A stretch of DNA of 64,000 bases from Vibrio panuliri (GTDB lineage: Bacteria > Pseudomonadota > Gammaproteobacteria > Enterobacterales > Vibrionaceae), in the NCBI RefSeq assembly GCF_009938205.1, contig NZ_AP019655.1, positions 682,001-746,000 on the forward strand, read 5' to 3'. Position 1 is the first letter of the stretch, and every line of letters begins with the position of its first letter. The translations under genes were made by a program, and so were the position numbers. Under the pieces are notes generated by a model, which was not told the origin of the DNA, searched no databases, and was given only the letters and a program-made list of their open reading frames with translations. This document shows, piece after piece, positions 45,687 to 54,767 of the stretch.

Positions 45687-46919
45687 ATGAGCGAATTACT
45701 CAAAGATGGAAGCAAAGCGGTGTTTGATGACAAAGAATCAATGAACCAACAACAACGAGAGCAGCGTCTATTTGGCCCGTTACCAAAACTGCTCGAACTG
45801 GCTAAACGGCAGAGTGAACATTATGCGCTGTTGTTGGCGGATTGTAATTCAACTGACATTGTCGATCGCCATTCACTGGCAACGCTACCGATTACGCGCA
45901 AGTTTCATCTACCGATGCAGCAAAAGCAAAATCCTCCCTTTGGCGGCATCAATAACGTTTCGCTGGGTGAGATGGCAAGAGTGTTTCAGTCGCCCGGCCC
46001 TTTATATGAGGGGCAAAGTCATGAGCGAGATTTTTGGCGTATGGGGCGAGCATTTTTTGCGGCTGGGTTCCGCCGCGGTGAGCTTGTCCACAACTCGATG
46101 TCTTATCATTTCTCGCCAGGTGGATTCATTATGGATGGTGGTGCGAGAGCATGCGGCTGCGCGGTATTTCCCGCCGGTGTTGGCAACACCGACGCTCAAG
46201 TTGAAGCAATTGAGCAGCTCAAGCCAACAGGTTATGCCGGCACGCCATCTTATTTGGTCACCTTATTAGAGCGTTATCAACAGATGTTCCAAAAAAGCGG
46301 CTCCATTACCAAAGCATTGGTGTCGGGAGAAGCGGTGACTGGTGAGATGGAAGTATTGTTTAAGCGTTATGGTGTTACAGTGACGCAGGCTTATGCTAGC
46401 GCGGAACTTGGCTTAATTGCGTATCAAGAAACAGGTTCGTCTGACTTGGTCGTTGCTGAAGATATTATCGTTGAAATTGTTGACCCTGATGGAAGTCCGG
46501 TTGAACAAGGGGAGGTAGGAGAAGTCGTCGTGACATCCCTTGATGATAAGTTTCCGCTAATTCGCTATGCCACGGGTGATTTGTCGGCGCAAGTTGTTGC
46601 CAAGCCGCCGTCGTCTCGTACTAACATGCGTTTAAAAGGCTGGTTGGGAAGAGCGGACTCAGCGGTTAAAGTCAAAGGGCTTTTTATTTACCCGCATCAG
46701 GTGCAAGAGATCTGTCGAAGACATAATGTTAAGGGGTCATTATTGATCGAGCGAGATGGGGTAAAAGACACCATTACCTTCTGTTGTCATGATAGTCACG
46801 TTGCTGCGCAAGATATTCAAGTCACGATGCAATCAGTGACTAAACTGAAAGGGGACGTACTCTTTGTTGCTGAACGTCAGGACGATCGCTCGTTAATCAA
46901 GGACTTACGTACGAACTAA
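45687..46919 (+). CDS. Phenylacetate-CoA ligase (PaaK)-like AMP-binding protein
   Basis: A 410-residue protein of the PaaK branch of AMP-forming ligases. FRRGELVHNSMSYHFSPGGFIMDGGARACGCAVFPAGVGNT, GYAGTPSYLVTLLERY and SGEAVTGEMEVLFKRYGV are the family features, and the C-terminal domain has VKVKGLFIYPHQVQEIC. It lies nine bases after livF, with a clear AAGGAG site, as the last gene of the transporter operon. A second CoA ligase in a transport operon implies aromatic or other unusual acids as substrates. The true substrate is unknown. Confidence 0.8.
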   Translation: MSELLKDGSKAVFDDKESMNQQQREQRLFGPLPKLLELAKRQSEHYALLLADCNSTDIVDRHSLATLPITRKFHLPMQQKQNPPFGGINNVSLGEMARVFQSPGPLYEGQSHERDFWRMGRAFFAAGFRRGELVHNSMSYHFSPGGFIMDGGARACGCAVFPAGVGNTDAQVEAIEQLKPTGYAGTPSYLVTLLERYQQMFQKSGSITKALVSGEAVTGEMEVLFKRYGVTVTQAYASAELGLIAYQETGSSDLVVAEDIIVEIVDPDGSPVEQGEVGEVVVTSLDDKFPLIRYATGDLSAQVVAKPPSSRTNMRLKGWLGRADSAVKVKGLFIYPHQVQEICRRHNVKGSLLIERDGVKDTITFCCHDSHVAAQDIQVTMQSVTKLKGDVLFVAERQDDRSLIKDLRTN

Positions 46920-46980
46920 AGTAAATGGGGGATAGTGACTCACTGCCCCTGTAATTACTCTGCTATGGATAGGCGGTTTG

Positions 46981-47598
46981 ATGGAAAAATCACAAGCACC
47001 ACAAATTGATGCCCAGTTTTGGGACCAACTCTTTACGACTGGCAATATGCCGTGGGACAGAAATCAAACCCCAAAGGAGCTCGCACAATTTCTCTCTGCT
47101 AATTCTTTGCCATCTAAGCCCCATAAAGCGACGCATGTATTTATCCCCGGATGTGGGGCAGCATACGAGGTAAAGAGTTTCATTGAGCACGGTTATCAAG
47201 TCATCGCGATGGATTACAGTCAGCAAGCGGTGAGCGTAGCGAGAAGTCAACTTGGTCAACATGCCGATGCGGTTCAGTATGGCGATGTATTTAGCGCTCA
47301 GTTTGCCCATCCGTTTGAGATAATCTACGAACGGGCGTTTTTAGCGGCACTACCAAGGGATTATTGGCAAGACTACTTTAAAATGGTTGAGCAACTATTA
47401 CCAACCGGAGGTTTACTCGTGGGGTATTTCGTTATTAGCGATGATTACCGCTCGCGCTTCCCTCCTTTTTGCCTGCAGACGGGCGAACTTGCTCAACGGC
47501 TTGGTGAGGCGTTTAAATGCATCACTTGCTCCCCAGTTAAAGACAGCGTCGCAGTGTTTGCTGGCAAAGAGTACTGGATGATTTGGCAAAAGCGATAA
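46981..47598 (+). CDS. Thiopurine S-methyltransferase-like SAM-dependent methyltransferase
   Basis: A 205-residue class I methyltransferase of the TPMT-like family. The N-terminal FWDQLFTTGNMPWDRNQTPKELAQFL is the family's substrate-side motif. The SAM site is HVFIPGCGAAYEVKSFIEHG and VIAMDYSQQAV, and the later motifs are IIYERAFLAALPRDYW and LLPTGGLLVGYF. Bacterial members methylate thiols or metalloids such as selenium and tellurium. I chose ATG 46981 over the preceding TTG. It follows the transporter operon by 60 bases but looks functionally separate. It is convergent with the murR-like gene. Confidence 0.8.
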   Translation: MEKSQAPQIDAQFWDQLFTTGNMPWDRNQTPKELAQFLSANSLPSKPHKATHVFIPGCGAAYEVKSFIEHGYQVIAMDYSQQAVSVARSQLGQHADAVQYGDVFSAQFAHPFEIIYERAFLAALPRDYWQDYFKMVEQLLPTGGLLVGYFVISDDYRSRFPPFCLQTGELAQRLGEAFKCITCSPVKDSVAVFAGKEYWMIWQKR

Positions 47599-47776
47599 AT
47601 CGAACCTGTCTTTGTTTTGCTCGGTTTTGCTCGCGAGAGAAAGAAGCGGAGTGAATTGAAAAACTGCAACACCAAGGGTAAAGAAAGCAATCCAGCAAAG
47701 TCTTGCTGAACTGCGGATTGCGCGTTTGAAACGCATTTCTGCGCTTAACTGCAATTTTGAGTTGATATTGCGTATG

Positions 47777-48625
47777 TCAACTTAGCTGTTTGATATGTGA
47801 TGCAATATCTTGAATCATCTCCTGACCAGAGTCGCCCCTGAGTTTAACTAAACTAATAAATAGCGCATCCGTGACCACATTTTGCGCGGTTCTGGCACTC
47901 ATGGATGAGGCTCGATGTTGTGATTCATCAGCGATGGTATCGAGGTTAAAATCGGCAAGATCGCGCAGTTCGCTTGGCGTTGGCGCGGTAAGCGCTACCA
48001 CTGTTGCTCCTCGCTCTTTTGCTGCTTCCGCCGCTGCGTTAATCTCTTTGGTTTGTCCTGAAAACGAAAGGGCAATTTGCACATCCTTAGGGCCAAGTGT
48101 TCTGGCGATTCCGACTTGAACGTGGCTATCAAACTCACTAATCACGGCAACACCCAGTTTAAGTAGTTTATAGGCTAGGTCTTTGCCAGAGAGTGCAGAC
48201 CCTCCCATACCGACGATCTGGACACGATTGGCTTGATCAACAAGATTAACAACGCTTTCGAACGGGCTGTTAATTAGCGCATTGCTGGTCTGGAAGATCG
48301 CTTCCGACTTAGCTTTTATCAGCTTTTGAATAATAGTGGCGGTAGAATCACTCGTCTCGATATTGGCGTGCAATGGAGCGTGCTGGATAGCACTTTTACG
48401 ACTCATTTCTTCTATCAATGCGCGTTTGAACTGACTAAATCCGCGATAACCTAAACGCTGAGTAAATTTAACGATACTCGATTGCCCAACTTCAATTTTA
48501 GTGGCTAATTCTTGGCTTGTTAGGGCGAGTACTTCTTCGGGATTAGCGATAATCCAATCAGCAATGCGCCTGCCACTCGTCGGTAACTTGTTGCGAGATA
48601 GCAGAATTATATGGGTGATCGACAT
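47777..48625 (-). CDS. murR: RpiR/MurR-family transcriptional regulator
   Basis: A 282-residue regulator with the RpiR N-terminal HTH domain (LPTSGRRIADWIIANPEEVLALTSQELATKIEVGQSSIVKFTQRLGY, residues about 13-58) and a C-terminal SIS sugar-phosphate-binding domain (VQIVGMGGSALSGKDLAYKLLKLG and IALSFSGQTKEINAAAEAAKERGA). It is divergent from murQ-murP, so it most likely represses them and responds to N-acetylmuramic acid 6-phosphate, as MurR does in E. coli. I chose ATG 48625, 5 bases after GGAAG. An inverted repeat lies at 48749-48778. Confidence 0.82.
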   Translation of the reverse strand: MSITHIILLSRNKLPTSGRRIADWIIANPEEVLALTSQELATKIEVGQSSIVKFTQRLGYRGFSQFKRALIEEMSRKSAIQHAPLHANIETSDSTATIIQKLIKAKSEAIFQTSNALINSPFESVVNLVDQANRVQIVGMGGSALSGKDLAYKLLKLGVAVISEFDSHVQVGIARTLGPKDVQIALSFSGQTKEINAAAEAAKERGATVVALTAPTPSELRDLADFNLDTIADESQHRASSMSARTAQNVVTDALFISLVKLRGDSGQEMIQDIASHIKQLS

Positions 48626-48748
48626 CACATCTTCCTTCTTTCTTGGTTCGCTAATATTCCAACTTACGGCTGATTATTCATTCATTGGGGTGGGTTGCTT
48701 CGAACATCAAAAGGGTAAGGTGTGTCTTTTGTGTTCAATCTGGCTAAA

Positions 48749-48778
48749 TTATTCCATATTTACGTGAATTTGGAATAA
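48749..48778. promoter_or_regulatory. Inverted repeat, possible MurR-like operator
   Basis: TTATTCCA and TGGAATAA form a perfect 8-base inverted repeat with a 14-base spacer, in the divergent murR-murQ promoter region. The binding protein is inferred to be the RpiR-family regulator. Confidence 0.5.
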
Positions 48779-48785
48779 ATAATCC

Positions 48786-48801
48786 TGTGACGGATGTCAC
48801 T
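48786..48801 (+). promoter_or_regulatory. CRP-like binding site upstream of murQ
   Basis: TGTGACGGATGTCACT fits the cAMP-CRP pattern TGTGA-N6-TCACA with one mismatch. It lies 60 bases before the murQ ATG, a spacing that suits activation. Catabolite control of an amino-sugar PTS operon is expected. Confidence 0.7.
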
Positions 48802-48860
48802 AATTGCCAATATCGAATTATCTATTATCGCCTCAAAGAACCGATATTTCGAGATAGATT

Positions 48861-49763
48861 ATGAAGTTAGACATTAACCATCTAGTCACTGAAACGCGCA
48901 ACGTTGCAAGCCAGAATATAGATACGCTCTCTACATTTGAGATGCTTAAAGTGATTAATGATGAAGATAAAACGGTCGCATATGCAGTGGAAAAGACACT
49001 CAATGAAATTACTCAAGTTGTTGATGCGGTGACCTCTGCTTTTGAACAAGGCGGGCGTCTGATTTACATGGGGGCAGGCACATCAGGTCGATTGGGCATC
49101 TTGGATGCGAGTGAGTGTCCTCCTACTTATGGTACGCCCGCAGAGCAAGTGGTAGGGGTGATTGCTGGTGGGCACACAGCCATCTTTAAAGCGGTGGAAA
49201 ACGCTGAGGATTCTCCGCAACTTGCTGTTACTGATCTTGAACAGATCAACTTTAGTCATAAGGATGTGTTGGTCGGAATTGCAGCAAGCGGACGTACCCC
49301 TTATGTGATTGGTGGTATGGAGTATGCCAAGAAACAAGGCGCGTTTGTCGCTTGTATCGTTTGTAACCCAACATGCCCAATGATTGATGCCGCCGATGTT
49401 GCGATTACGCCAATCGTTGGACCTGAAGTGGTAACAGGCTCTTCTCGAATGAAAGCAGGCACAGCGCAAAAGCTCGTGCTAAATATGCTGACGACTGGAG
49501 CGATGATTCGCTCAGGTAAAGTATTTGGCAATCTAATGGTTGATGTTGAGGCGACCAATGCCAAATTGGTGCAACGTCAAACCAACATTGTCGTGGAAGC
49601 AACGGGCTGTACTGATGCACAAGCGGAACTGGCGCTAGAGGCATGCGGTCGTCATTGCAAAACGGCAATTCTTATGTTGCTTGCGGATTTAACGGCAGAT
49701 GAAGCGGCCAAGTTACTGGCCCAAAAACGCGGGTTTATCCGCGCTGCATTGTCTGACGTTTAG
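48861..49763 (+). CDS. murQ: N-acetylmuramic acid 6-phosphate etherase MurQ
   Basis: A 300-residue MurQ that splits the lactyl ether of MurNAc 6-phosphate to give GlcNAc 6-phosphate and D-lactate. The SIS-domain signature is YMGAGTSGRLGILDASECPPTYGT (split here by line of sight to residues about 72-95), followed by GVIAGGHTAIFKAVE, the catalytic glutamate region AVENAEDSP, and PEVVTGSSRMKAGTAQKLVLNM. The length is that of the family (about 300). It is divergent from the MurR-like regulator and 20 bases before murP. Confidence 0.93.
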   Translation: MKLDINHLVTETRNVASQNIDTLSTFEMLKVINDEDKTVAYAVEKTLNEITQVVDAVTSAFEQGGRLIYMGAGTSGRLGILDASECPPTYGTPAEQVVGVIAGGHTAIFKAVENAEDSPQLAVTDLEQINFSHKDVLVGIAASGRTPYVIGGMEYAKKQGAFVACIVCNPTCPMIDAADVAITPIVGPEVVTGSSRMKAGTAQKLVLNMLTTGAMIRSGKVFGNLMVDVEATNAKLVQRQTNIVVEATGCTDAQAELALEACGRHCKTAILMLLADLTADEAAKLLAQKRGFIRAALSDV

Positions 49764-49783
49764 CTGTCATTAAGGAAATCACT

Positions 49784-51232
49784 ATGGCTAAGATTAATAC
49801 AAATACCATGAAAGATATCCTTGCCGCAGTTGGCGGAGGGGGCAACATCGTGAAAGCAGGCAACTGCATGACGCGATTACGCCTTACTCTGGCCGACTTT
49901 GGCAAAGTTGATAAAGAGACTCTTAATGCGATGGGCGCTGTGATGGGGGTAGTTGAGTCGGATGAGCAACTACAAATCATCATGGGGCCGGGCAAAGCGC
50001 AACAAGCATCAGAGATGATGAATGAATTGTTGGAAGGGTTACTGGGTGATGACGCAGAGGAGAAGCCGGAACAAGACTTAGCGTCTATAGCCAAGCAGCA
50101 AAAGTCTCAGGTAAAAAGCAAACAAACCAGTGCTGTGCAGCGCTTTTTAAGTAAGTTTGCAACCATCTTTACACCGCTTATTCCTGGCTTTATTGCTGCC
50201 GGTTTGCTGCTAGGTATTGCGACTCTCATAGAGCAAACCATGATCGTCGGGCAAGATGCGAGCTCTTTCATTATAAGCATTGTCGCTTATATGAAGATTT
50301 TTGGTAAAGGGTTATTTGCCTTCCTCAGTATTTTGATTGGTTACAATGCCCAACAAGCCTTTGGTGGTTCTGGCGTCAATGGCGCGATTCTCGCTTCGTT
50401 GTTTGTGTTGGGATACAACCCTGAAGCCACTTCAGGAATCTATTCAGGTATGAGTGATTTCTTTGGCTTTGCTATTGATCCTCGAGGCAATATCATTGGT
50501 GTGTTACTTGCGGCAATTATCGGTGCAAAAGTTGAACGGATCGTTCGCCAGTATATGCCAGATGACCTAGATATGATTTTAACTTCTGTCGTGACTTTGC
50601 TGATTATGGGGGCGGTCACCTTTATTGTTATCATGCCAGTAGGGGGCGTGTTGTTTAAAGGCATGTCTTGGTTGTTCTTGAACCTCAATGACAACCCACT
50701 CGGCGCGGCTATTTTGGCGGGCTTGTTCTTAATTTCGGTTGTATTTGGTATCCACCAAGGTTTTGTTCCCGTTTATTTTGCTTTGATGGAAGCGCAAGGC
50801 TTTAACTCGTTGTTCCCGATCCTTGCGATGGCGGGCGCAGGACAAGTAGGGGCATCGTTGGCTCTATACTGGAAATCGGATAAGAGCTCAGTGCTGCGAA
50901 CCCAAATTCGTGGTGCGATTATTCCCGGTATTTTAGGTATTGGTGAGCCACTTATTTACGGTGTGACTTTACCGCGAGTGAAACCATTTGTGACTGCATG
51001 TATAGGCGGTGCAGCGGGTGGTTTCTTTATCGGCTTGATCTCATATTTAGGGTTACCTGTAGGTTTAAACACAGTCTTTGGTCCCTCTGGTATTGTCGCG
51101 ATTCCTTTGATGACGTCGAATGAAGGTATTTTCCTTGGAATGGCAGTGTTTGTGTGTGGTTTGGTTGTATCGTATGTCGCTGGCTTTTTCACAACCTTAC
51201 TCTTTGGCACGAAAGATATTGATTTGAGCTAG
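49784..51232 (+). CDS. murP: PTS N-acetylmuramic acid transporter EIIBC (MurP)
   Basis: A 482-residue PTS EIIBC of the glucose/sucrose family. The EIIB domain carries the phosphorylated cysteine in KAGNCMTRLRLTL (C28), followed by a charged linker (about 85-115) and an EIIC domain with about ten helices. The EIIC domain has GYNAQQAFGGSGVNGAIL and IPGILGIGEPLIYGVTLPR. It has no EIIA domain, so it depends on a general EIIA-Glc. Together with MurQ and the MurR-like regulator it makes a MurNAc uptake and recycling module. A strong terminator follows. Confidence 0.88.
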   Translation: MAKINTNTMKDILAAVGGGGNIVKAGNCMTRLRLTLADFGKVDKETLNAMGAVMGVVESDEQLQIIMGPGKAQQASEMMNELLEGLLGDDAEEKPEQDLASIAKQQKSQVKSKQTSAVQRFLSKFATIFTPLIPGFIAAGLLLGIATLIEQTMIVGQDASSFIISIVAYMKIFGKGLFAFLSILIGYNAQQAFGGSGVNGAILASLFVLGYNPEATSGIYSGMSDFFGFAIDPRGNIIGVLLAAIIGAKVERIVRQYMPDDLDMILTSVVTLLIMGAVTFIVIMPVGGVLFKGMSWLFLNLNDNPLGAAILAGLFLISVVFGIHQGFVPVYFALMEAQGFNSLFPILAMAGAGQVGASLALYWKSDKSSVLRTQIRGAIIPGILGIGEPLIYGVTLPRVKPFVTACIGGAAGGFFIGLISYLGLPVGLNTVFGPSGIVAIPLMTSNEGIFLGMAVFVCGLVVSYVAGFFTTLLFGTKDIDLS

Positions 51233-51264
51233 TTAAAATAAAGGCTAGATTTGATGGAACGGTT

Positions 51265-51301
51265 AAACGTATGTGGCTAAACCCACATACGTTTTTTTTT
51301 T
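51265..51301 (+). terminator. Intrinsic terminator after murP
   Basis: A perfect 12-bp stem (AAACGTATGTGG/CCACATACGTTT), a 6-base loop and an uninterrupted run of T, 32 bases after the murP stop. The convergent DJ-1/PfpI gene ends 17 bases beyond. Confidence 0.92.
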
Positions 51302-51317
51302 GCTAAAACGATAGCAT

Positions 51318-51896
51318 CTAATTGCTAGTTTGCCATTGATACTCAATCTGCCTCGCGACGGTTTGGGCAAGAGGCAAGCCGTAGTATTTGGAGACTAATT
51401 GTAAGCTCATGTCGATACCAGCGGAAATTCCTCCTGAAGTGGTGAACTTATCTGACGTTATCCAGCGTCTATTATCAATGACCTGTAGATTAGGAAATTG
51501 ACTGGCTAGGGCAGAGATGTCTTCCCAGTGCGTGGTGACAGTAGAACCATCAAGCAATCCCGCTTTAGCGAGAAGAAATGCGCCAGTACACACGGAGGCG
51601 ACATGTTGTGCAGACGCTCCTACTGAGGCCACCCATTCAATAATATGAGGCTTGTTAACTTCATCTTCGTGGAAGCCGCCAACCACAACCAGCAAATCAA
51701 TATTTGGGTGATTTTGCAGTGAATAATCAGGCATCACCTTAAAATGTCCTCGGGCGGAAACTGTTTGGAGTTGCTCTGAAATGAGGAAAACGTTGAGATT
51801 GGTTGCACCTAATCGTTTTGCTGTACTAAACACCTCAAAAGGCCCAGCGAAATCCAAAACTTCTGCTTGGTCATAGATGTAGATGCCGATGTTCAT
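51318..51896 (-). CDS. DJ-1/PfpI family protein
   Basis: A 192-residue DJ-1/PfpI (class I glutamine amidotransferase-like) protein. It starts MNIGIYIYDQAEVLDFAGPFEVF, the form also seen as the sensor domain of GlxA-type AraC regulators and in isonitrile hydratases. The nucleophile elbow is HVASVCTGAFLLAKAGLLDG with the conserved cysteine, and TTHWED and TSGGISAGIDMSL are family motifs. There is no HTH domain, so it is not a regulator of the AraC type. Possible activities are an amidase, hydratase or deglycase-like reaction. It is downstream of the DadA-like gene by about 35 bases, so the two may form an operon. Confidence 0.8.
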   Translation of the reverse strand: MNIGIYIYDQAEVLDFAGPFEVFSTAKRLGATNLNVFLISEQLQTVSARGHFKVMPDYSLQNHPNIDLLVVVGGFHEDEVNKPHIIEWVASVGASAQHVASVCTGAFLLAKAGLLDGSTVTTHWEDISALASQFPNLQVIDNRRWITSDKFTTSGGISAGIDMSLQLVSKYYGLPLAQTVARQIEYQWQTSN

Positions 51897-51932
51897 AATA
51901 CTCCCTAAGACTTGGCTGTAATGAATTTATCG

Positions 51933-53216
51933 CTACAGTTGTAATGCCCCGGCGATGCCGTGATCGCGTGGGGTCATTCCAGTAGGATCAATAGGTGGTG
52001 TTTGTTGATTTACCTGAGCGGTAAGTAGCGACGCCGACCCAGTGGCTAATGTCCATCCAAACATGCCATGACCAATGTTCAAGAAAAGATTGTCGGCACC
52101 TGCTTGACCAATAATGGGCACGCTACTTGGTGTTACCGGGCGAAAACCAGCCCATGTGTGGATGATTTCACTGTAGATGCCTGCTTTTGGAAAGTTAGTC
52201 ATACAGACTTTGAGTAGATGGTCTATTCGGCTTTTCTCAATATTGCTTTCATCCCCAACAATATCAGCGCAACCGGCCATTCTAAGTTTGTCACCAACTC
52301 GGCTAACAACCACCTTATTGGCAATATCCGTGACACAGACTTCAGGAGCATGTTTGGTAGCGGGTACCGTAATGCTATAGCCTTTGATTGGGTAAATAGG
52401 TAGGGTAACGCCAATATCTTGAGCGAGCGTTAGACTCTCTGGTCCTGTCGCAAGAACGTACGCATCGGCGCGAATTTCTCCAGAGGAGGTTGCAAGATAA
52501 TCAATTGAATTCGCTTTTTTGACTAATTGCGTGACACGACAATTAAAATGGGGTTCGAAATCATCGTCTTGCGACATCATCTTAAGCAGTTGATTGGCAA
52601 AATGATGCGGGTCACCCACTTCATCCGTCTCGGTGTAAATTCCTCCAACAATCGGCTGCGTCAATTGTTCGAGGTTAGGTTCTAACTCTAAACATTGCTT
52701 GGCACTGAGTATTCGTTGTTCGCAGCCCCACGTGAGCTTTTGTTCAACTCGTTTCAACGCTTTATCCAGCTCGTTTTGATTTGTGTAAATTAGAAGTTTT
52801 CCGCAAGTGCGATGTTCAAACTCTAGCTTGGATTCGCTCAATAGTGCATGAAGTACATGCTGGGAATGTTGCGAGAGCCGCATAAGGTGTTGGGTGTTTG
52901 ATTGTTCTTTTTCACTGCGTGCGTTACTTAAGAACTTGCTTCCCCAACTCGCCAAACGGATATCGGTCGATAGCTTAATACGAAAAGCAGGATCCATTCC
53001 TGCGATAATTTTCGGCATTTTTTTGACTAAGCTAGGGGAAGACATCGCGTCTACGTATGAGTAGCTTAGCTGGCAGCCGTTAGCGTAGCTTGTTTTGAGT
53101 GCAGGTCCTTGCTCGGCGTCTAGTAAGATCACTTTGTATCCCGCTTTCTTGAGCAAGTAAGCACTCGTGATGCCGATAATGCCAGCTCCAATGATTGCAA
53201 TGGACTTTTTCGTCAT
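51933..53216 (-). CDS. D-amino acid dehydrogenase-like FAD oxidoreductase (DadA family)
   Basis: A 427-residue FAD-dependent oxidoreductase of the DadA family. The dinucleotide site is KSIAIIGAGIIGITSAYLLKKAGYKVILLDAE, followed by TSYANGCQLSYSYVDAMSSP, a typical DadA-like loop. The C-terminus has WAGFRPVTPSSVPIIGQ and NIGHGMFGWTLATGSA. DadA oxidises D-amino acids and passes electrons to the membrane chain. I chose ATG 53216 (MTKKSIAI) over the in-frame upstream ATG because a GAGGTTGGA site precedes it. The neighbouring mur genes recycle peptidoglycan, so D-amino acids from the wall are plausible substrates. Confidence 0.82.
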   Translation of the reverse strand: MTKKSIAIIGAGIIGITSAYLLKKAGYKVILLDAEQGPALKTSYANGCQLSYSYVDAMSSPSLVKKMPKIIAGMDPAFRIKLSTDIRLASWGSKFLSNARSEKEQSNTQHLMRLSQHSQHVLHALLSESKLEFEHRTCGKLLIYTNQNELDKALKRVEQKLTWGCEQRILSAKQCLELEPNLEQLTQPIVGGIYTETDEVGDPHHFANQLLKMMSQDDDFEPHFNCRVTQLVKKANSIDYLATSSGEIRADAYVLATGPESLTLAQDIGVTLPIYPIKGYSITVPATKHAPEVCVTDIANKVVVSRVGDKLRMAGCADIVGDESNIEKSRIDHLLKVCMTNFPKAGIYSEIIHTWAGFRPVTPSSVPIIGQAGADNLFLNIGHGMFGWTLATGSASLLTAQVNQQTPPIDPTGMTPRDHGIAGALQL

Positions 53217-53435
53217 AGCTTCCAACCTCACTGAAAACAATTAGCTGGTGGTTTGCTTAAATTATATTTGTCCTTAGAGTAGCAAAGTTGAATTGACAAA
53301 TTAACTAAAATGCAACAACTGATTGGGGCGGAGCCCGATTCTGGGAGATTGCTCGTGCTCGACAATAGGAGCATTACTTGAACAGTGCTACATGGCAATA
53401 AGACGCTATCTCCGCGAGTGGCGTTATTAGTGTAG

Positions 53436-54767
53436 TTAATCGCTTGATGGATAATTGATCTCTAGCAGTACCTTTTGCAATGCAGGGTGGGTTTGAATTT
53501 GATATTGGCCTTCCTTAATGATTGCGTCCACGCTCTCAAAAGGCAGAGTTAAATCGGTAGGCACTTGATTAAACTCATGGCGCTTTTTGGGGTCACGAGT
53601 ATGGCTAAAGGTCACCTCGATAAAGTGAGGCACAACTTGATTCTCAGCAGTTGATGCTTCCGCTGCCCATTGATTCATTGCTCGTTTAAAGACCTCTTTG
53701 GTTGCATCATTATAACGGTGTAATTGGATATCAGTAACAGAGTTGAGAGTTTGTACGGTCGTTGGCGGCTCCATCGATAAACCCAGTCCTAAATCGGGTT
53801 TTGTTGAGGCATCAACAGCGATAACCACAACGTGATGTTTGGTACCGAGATCCCCATTAGTGGATTGATGAATTTTTCCGACTTCGAGTATGTCGTATAT
53901 GGCTAATAGCCCTAAATTATCCGTGATTCCACCATCAACTAAATGGATGTATTGATGCTTATCCTTGTCTTTGTATCGTTCAATGCTCTGCACAGTTTTT
54001 TGTGCTCGAAATGAGAGCTGCTCGATCTGCATTGGCTGATAGGAGGTATGTGCAGTGGTGTTGCATCCGGAATGATTCTCTAATGCGACTGGCTCAAACA
54101 ATATAGGGACAGCGGTAGATGCAGCAACGGCTTTAGATATCGGATATTGGCTTATATCTGAGCATAGGAAACTAAAGTACTCTTGAATAAAGGAAAAGCG
54201 TACACCTGTCGTAATGTCTGAAGCATTAATAATCAAATATGGTGACTTATCGTCATCAATATCGGCAAAGGTAGCGTCACCGAAAAGTTGTGTTTGATAA
54301 TAGCGACGAGCGATTTCGGTGCGAGAGTGCTTGGTAAACCATCTTGTCGGACTGAGATAGGTTGAAATAAGGTCTTGCTTCACATCTGCTTGTAAAAACT
54401 CGTCTTCATAGTGTGTGAACGTTTTTTCATGATAGAGGGCGTAATAGGCGGCGGTGAAGCTTCCCCCTGACACTGAGCTTATCACATCGACTTCATCTAA
54501 TAGCGTGGAAGAATATCCATTTTTCTGGGTTATTGTGATGTCGTTGAGCTGTTTTAACACGCCATAGGATAGGGCTGCCGCTCTCTTTCCTCCCCCTGAA
54601 AAAGCTAAGATAACAGTAACATGGTTGTCTCGATGTTCGAGTCGAGAAAAGGCATGTTGGTCGAGTTCGGTGCTGATATCTTTTTGTAAACGGTTTTCCG
54701 GCTGACTCACCGTAGTGCAGCCACTAAGCAGGCTAACCAGTATTAACAGACCGAAACGCGTTCTCAT
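53436..54767 (-). CDS. Patatin-like phospholipase, predicted lipoprotein
   Basis: A 443-residue protein starting MRTRFGLLILVSLLSGC, with the lipobox LLSGC. The patatin domain has the oxyanion loop ILAFSGGGKRAAALSYGVL, the nucleophile serine in VISSVSGGSFTAAYYALYH, and the catalytic aspartate in HLVDGGITDNLGL. It is therefore a Ser-Asp lipase or phospholipase placed on the outer or inner membrane. I chose ATG 54767 rather than 54800 because it gives a compact lipoprotein signal and follows GAGAG. Neighbours do not suggest a pathway. Substrate is unknown. Confidence 0.82.
   Translation of the reverse strand: MRTRFGLLILVSLLSGCTTVSQPENRLQKDISTELDQHAFSRLEHRDNHVTVILAFSGGGKRAAALSYGVLKQLNDITITQKNGYSSTLLDEVDVISSVSGGSFTAAYYALYHEKTFTHYEDEFLQADVKQDLISTYLSPTRWFTKHSRTEIARRYYQTQLFGDATFADIDDDKSPYLIINASDITTGVRFSFIQEYFSFLCSDISQYPISKAVAASTAVPILFEPVALENHSGCNTTAHTSYQPMQIEQLSFRAQKTVQSIERYKDKDKHQYIHLVDGGITDNLGLLAIYDILEVGKIHQSTNGDLGTKHHVVVIAVDASTKPDLGLGLSMEPPTTVQTLNSVTDIQLHRYNDATKEVFKRAMNQWAAEASTAENQVVPHFIEVTFSHTRDPKKRHEFNQVPTDLTLPFESVDAIIKEGQYQIQTHPALQKVLLEINYPSSD

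Noticed and set aside
46920..46980. Terminator after the PaaK-like gene
   Set aside because: GGGG...CCCC with an inner AGTG/CACT can pair, but there is no T tract and pairing is interrupted.
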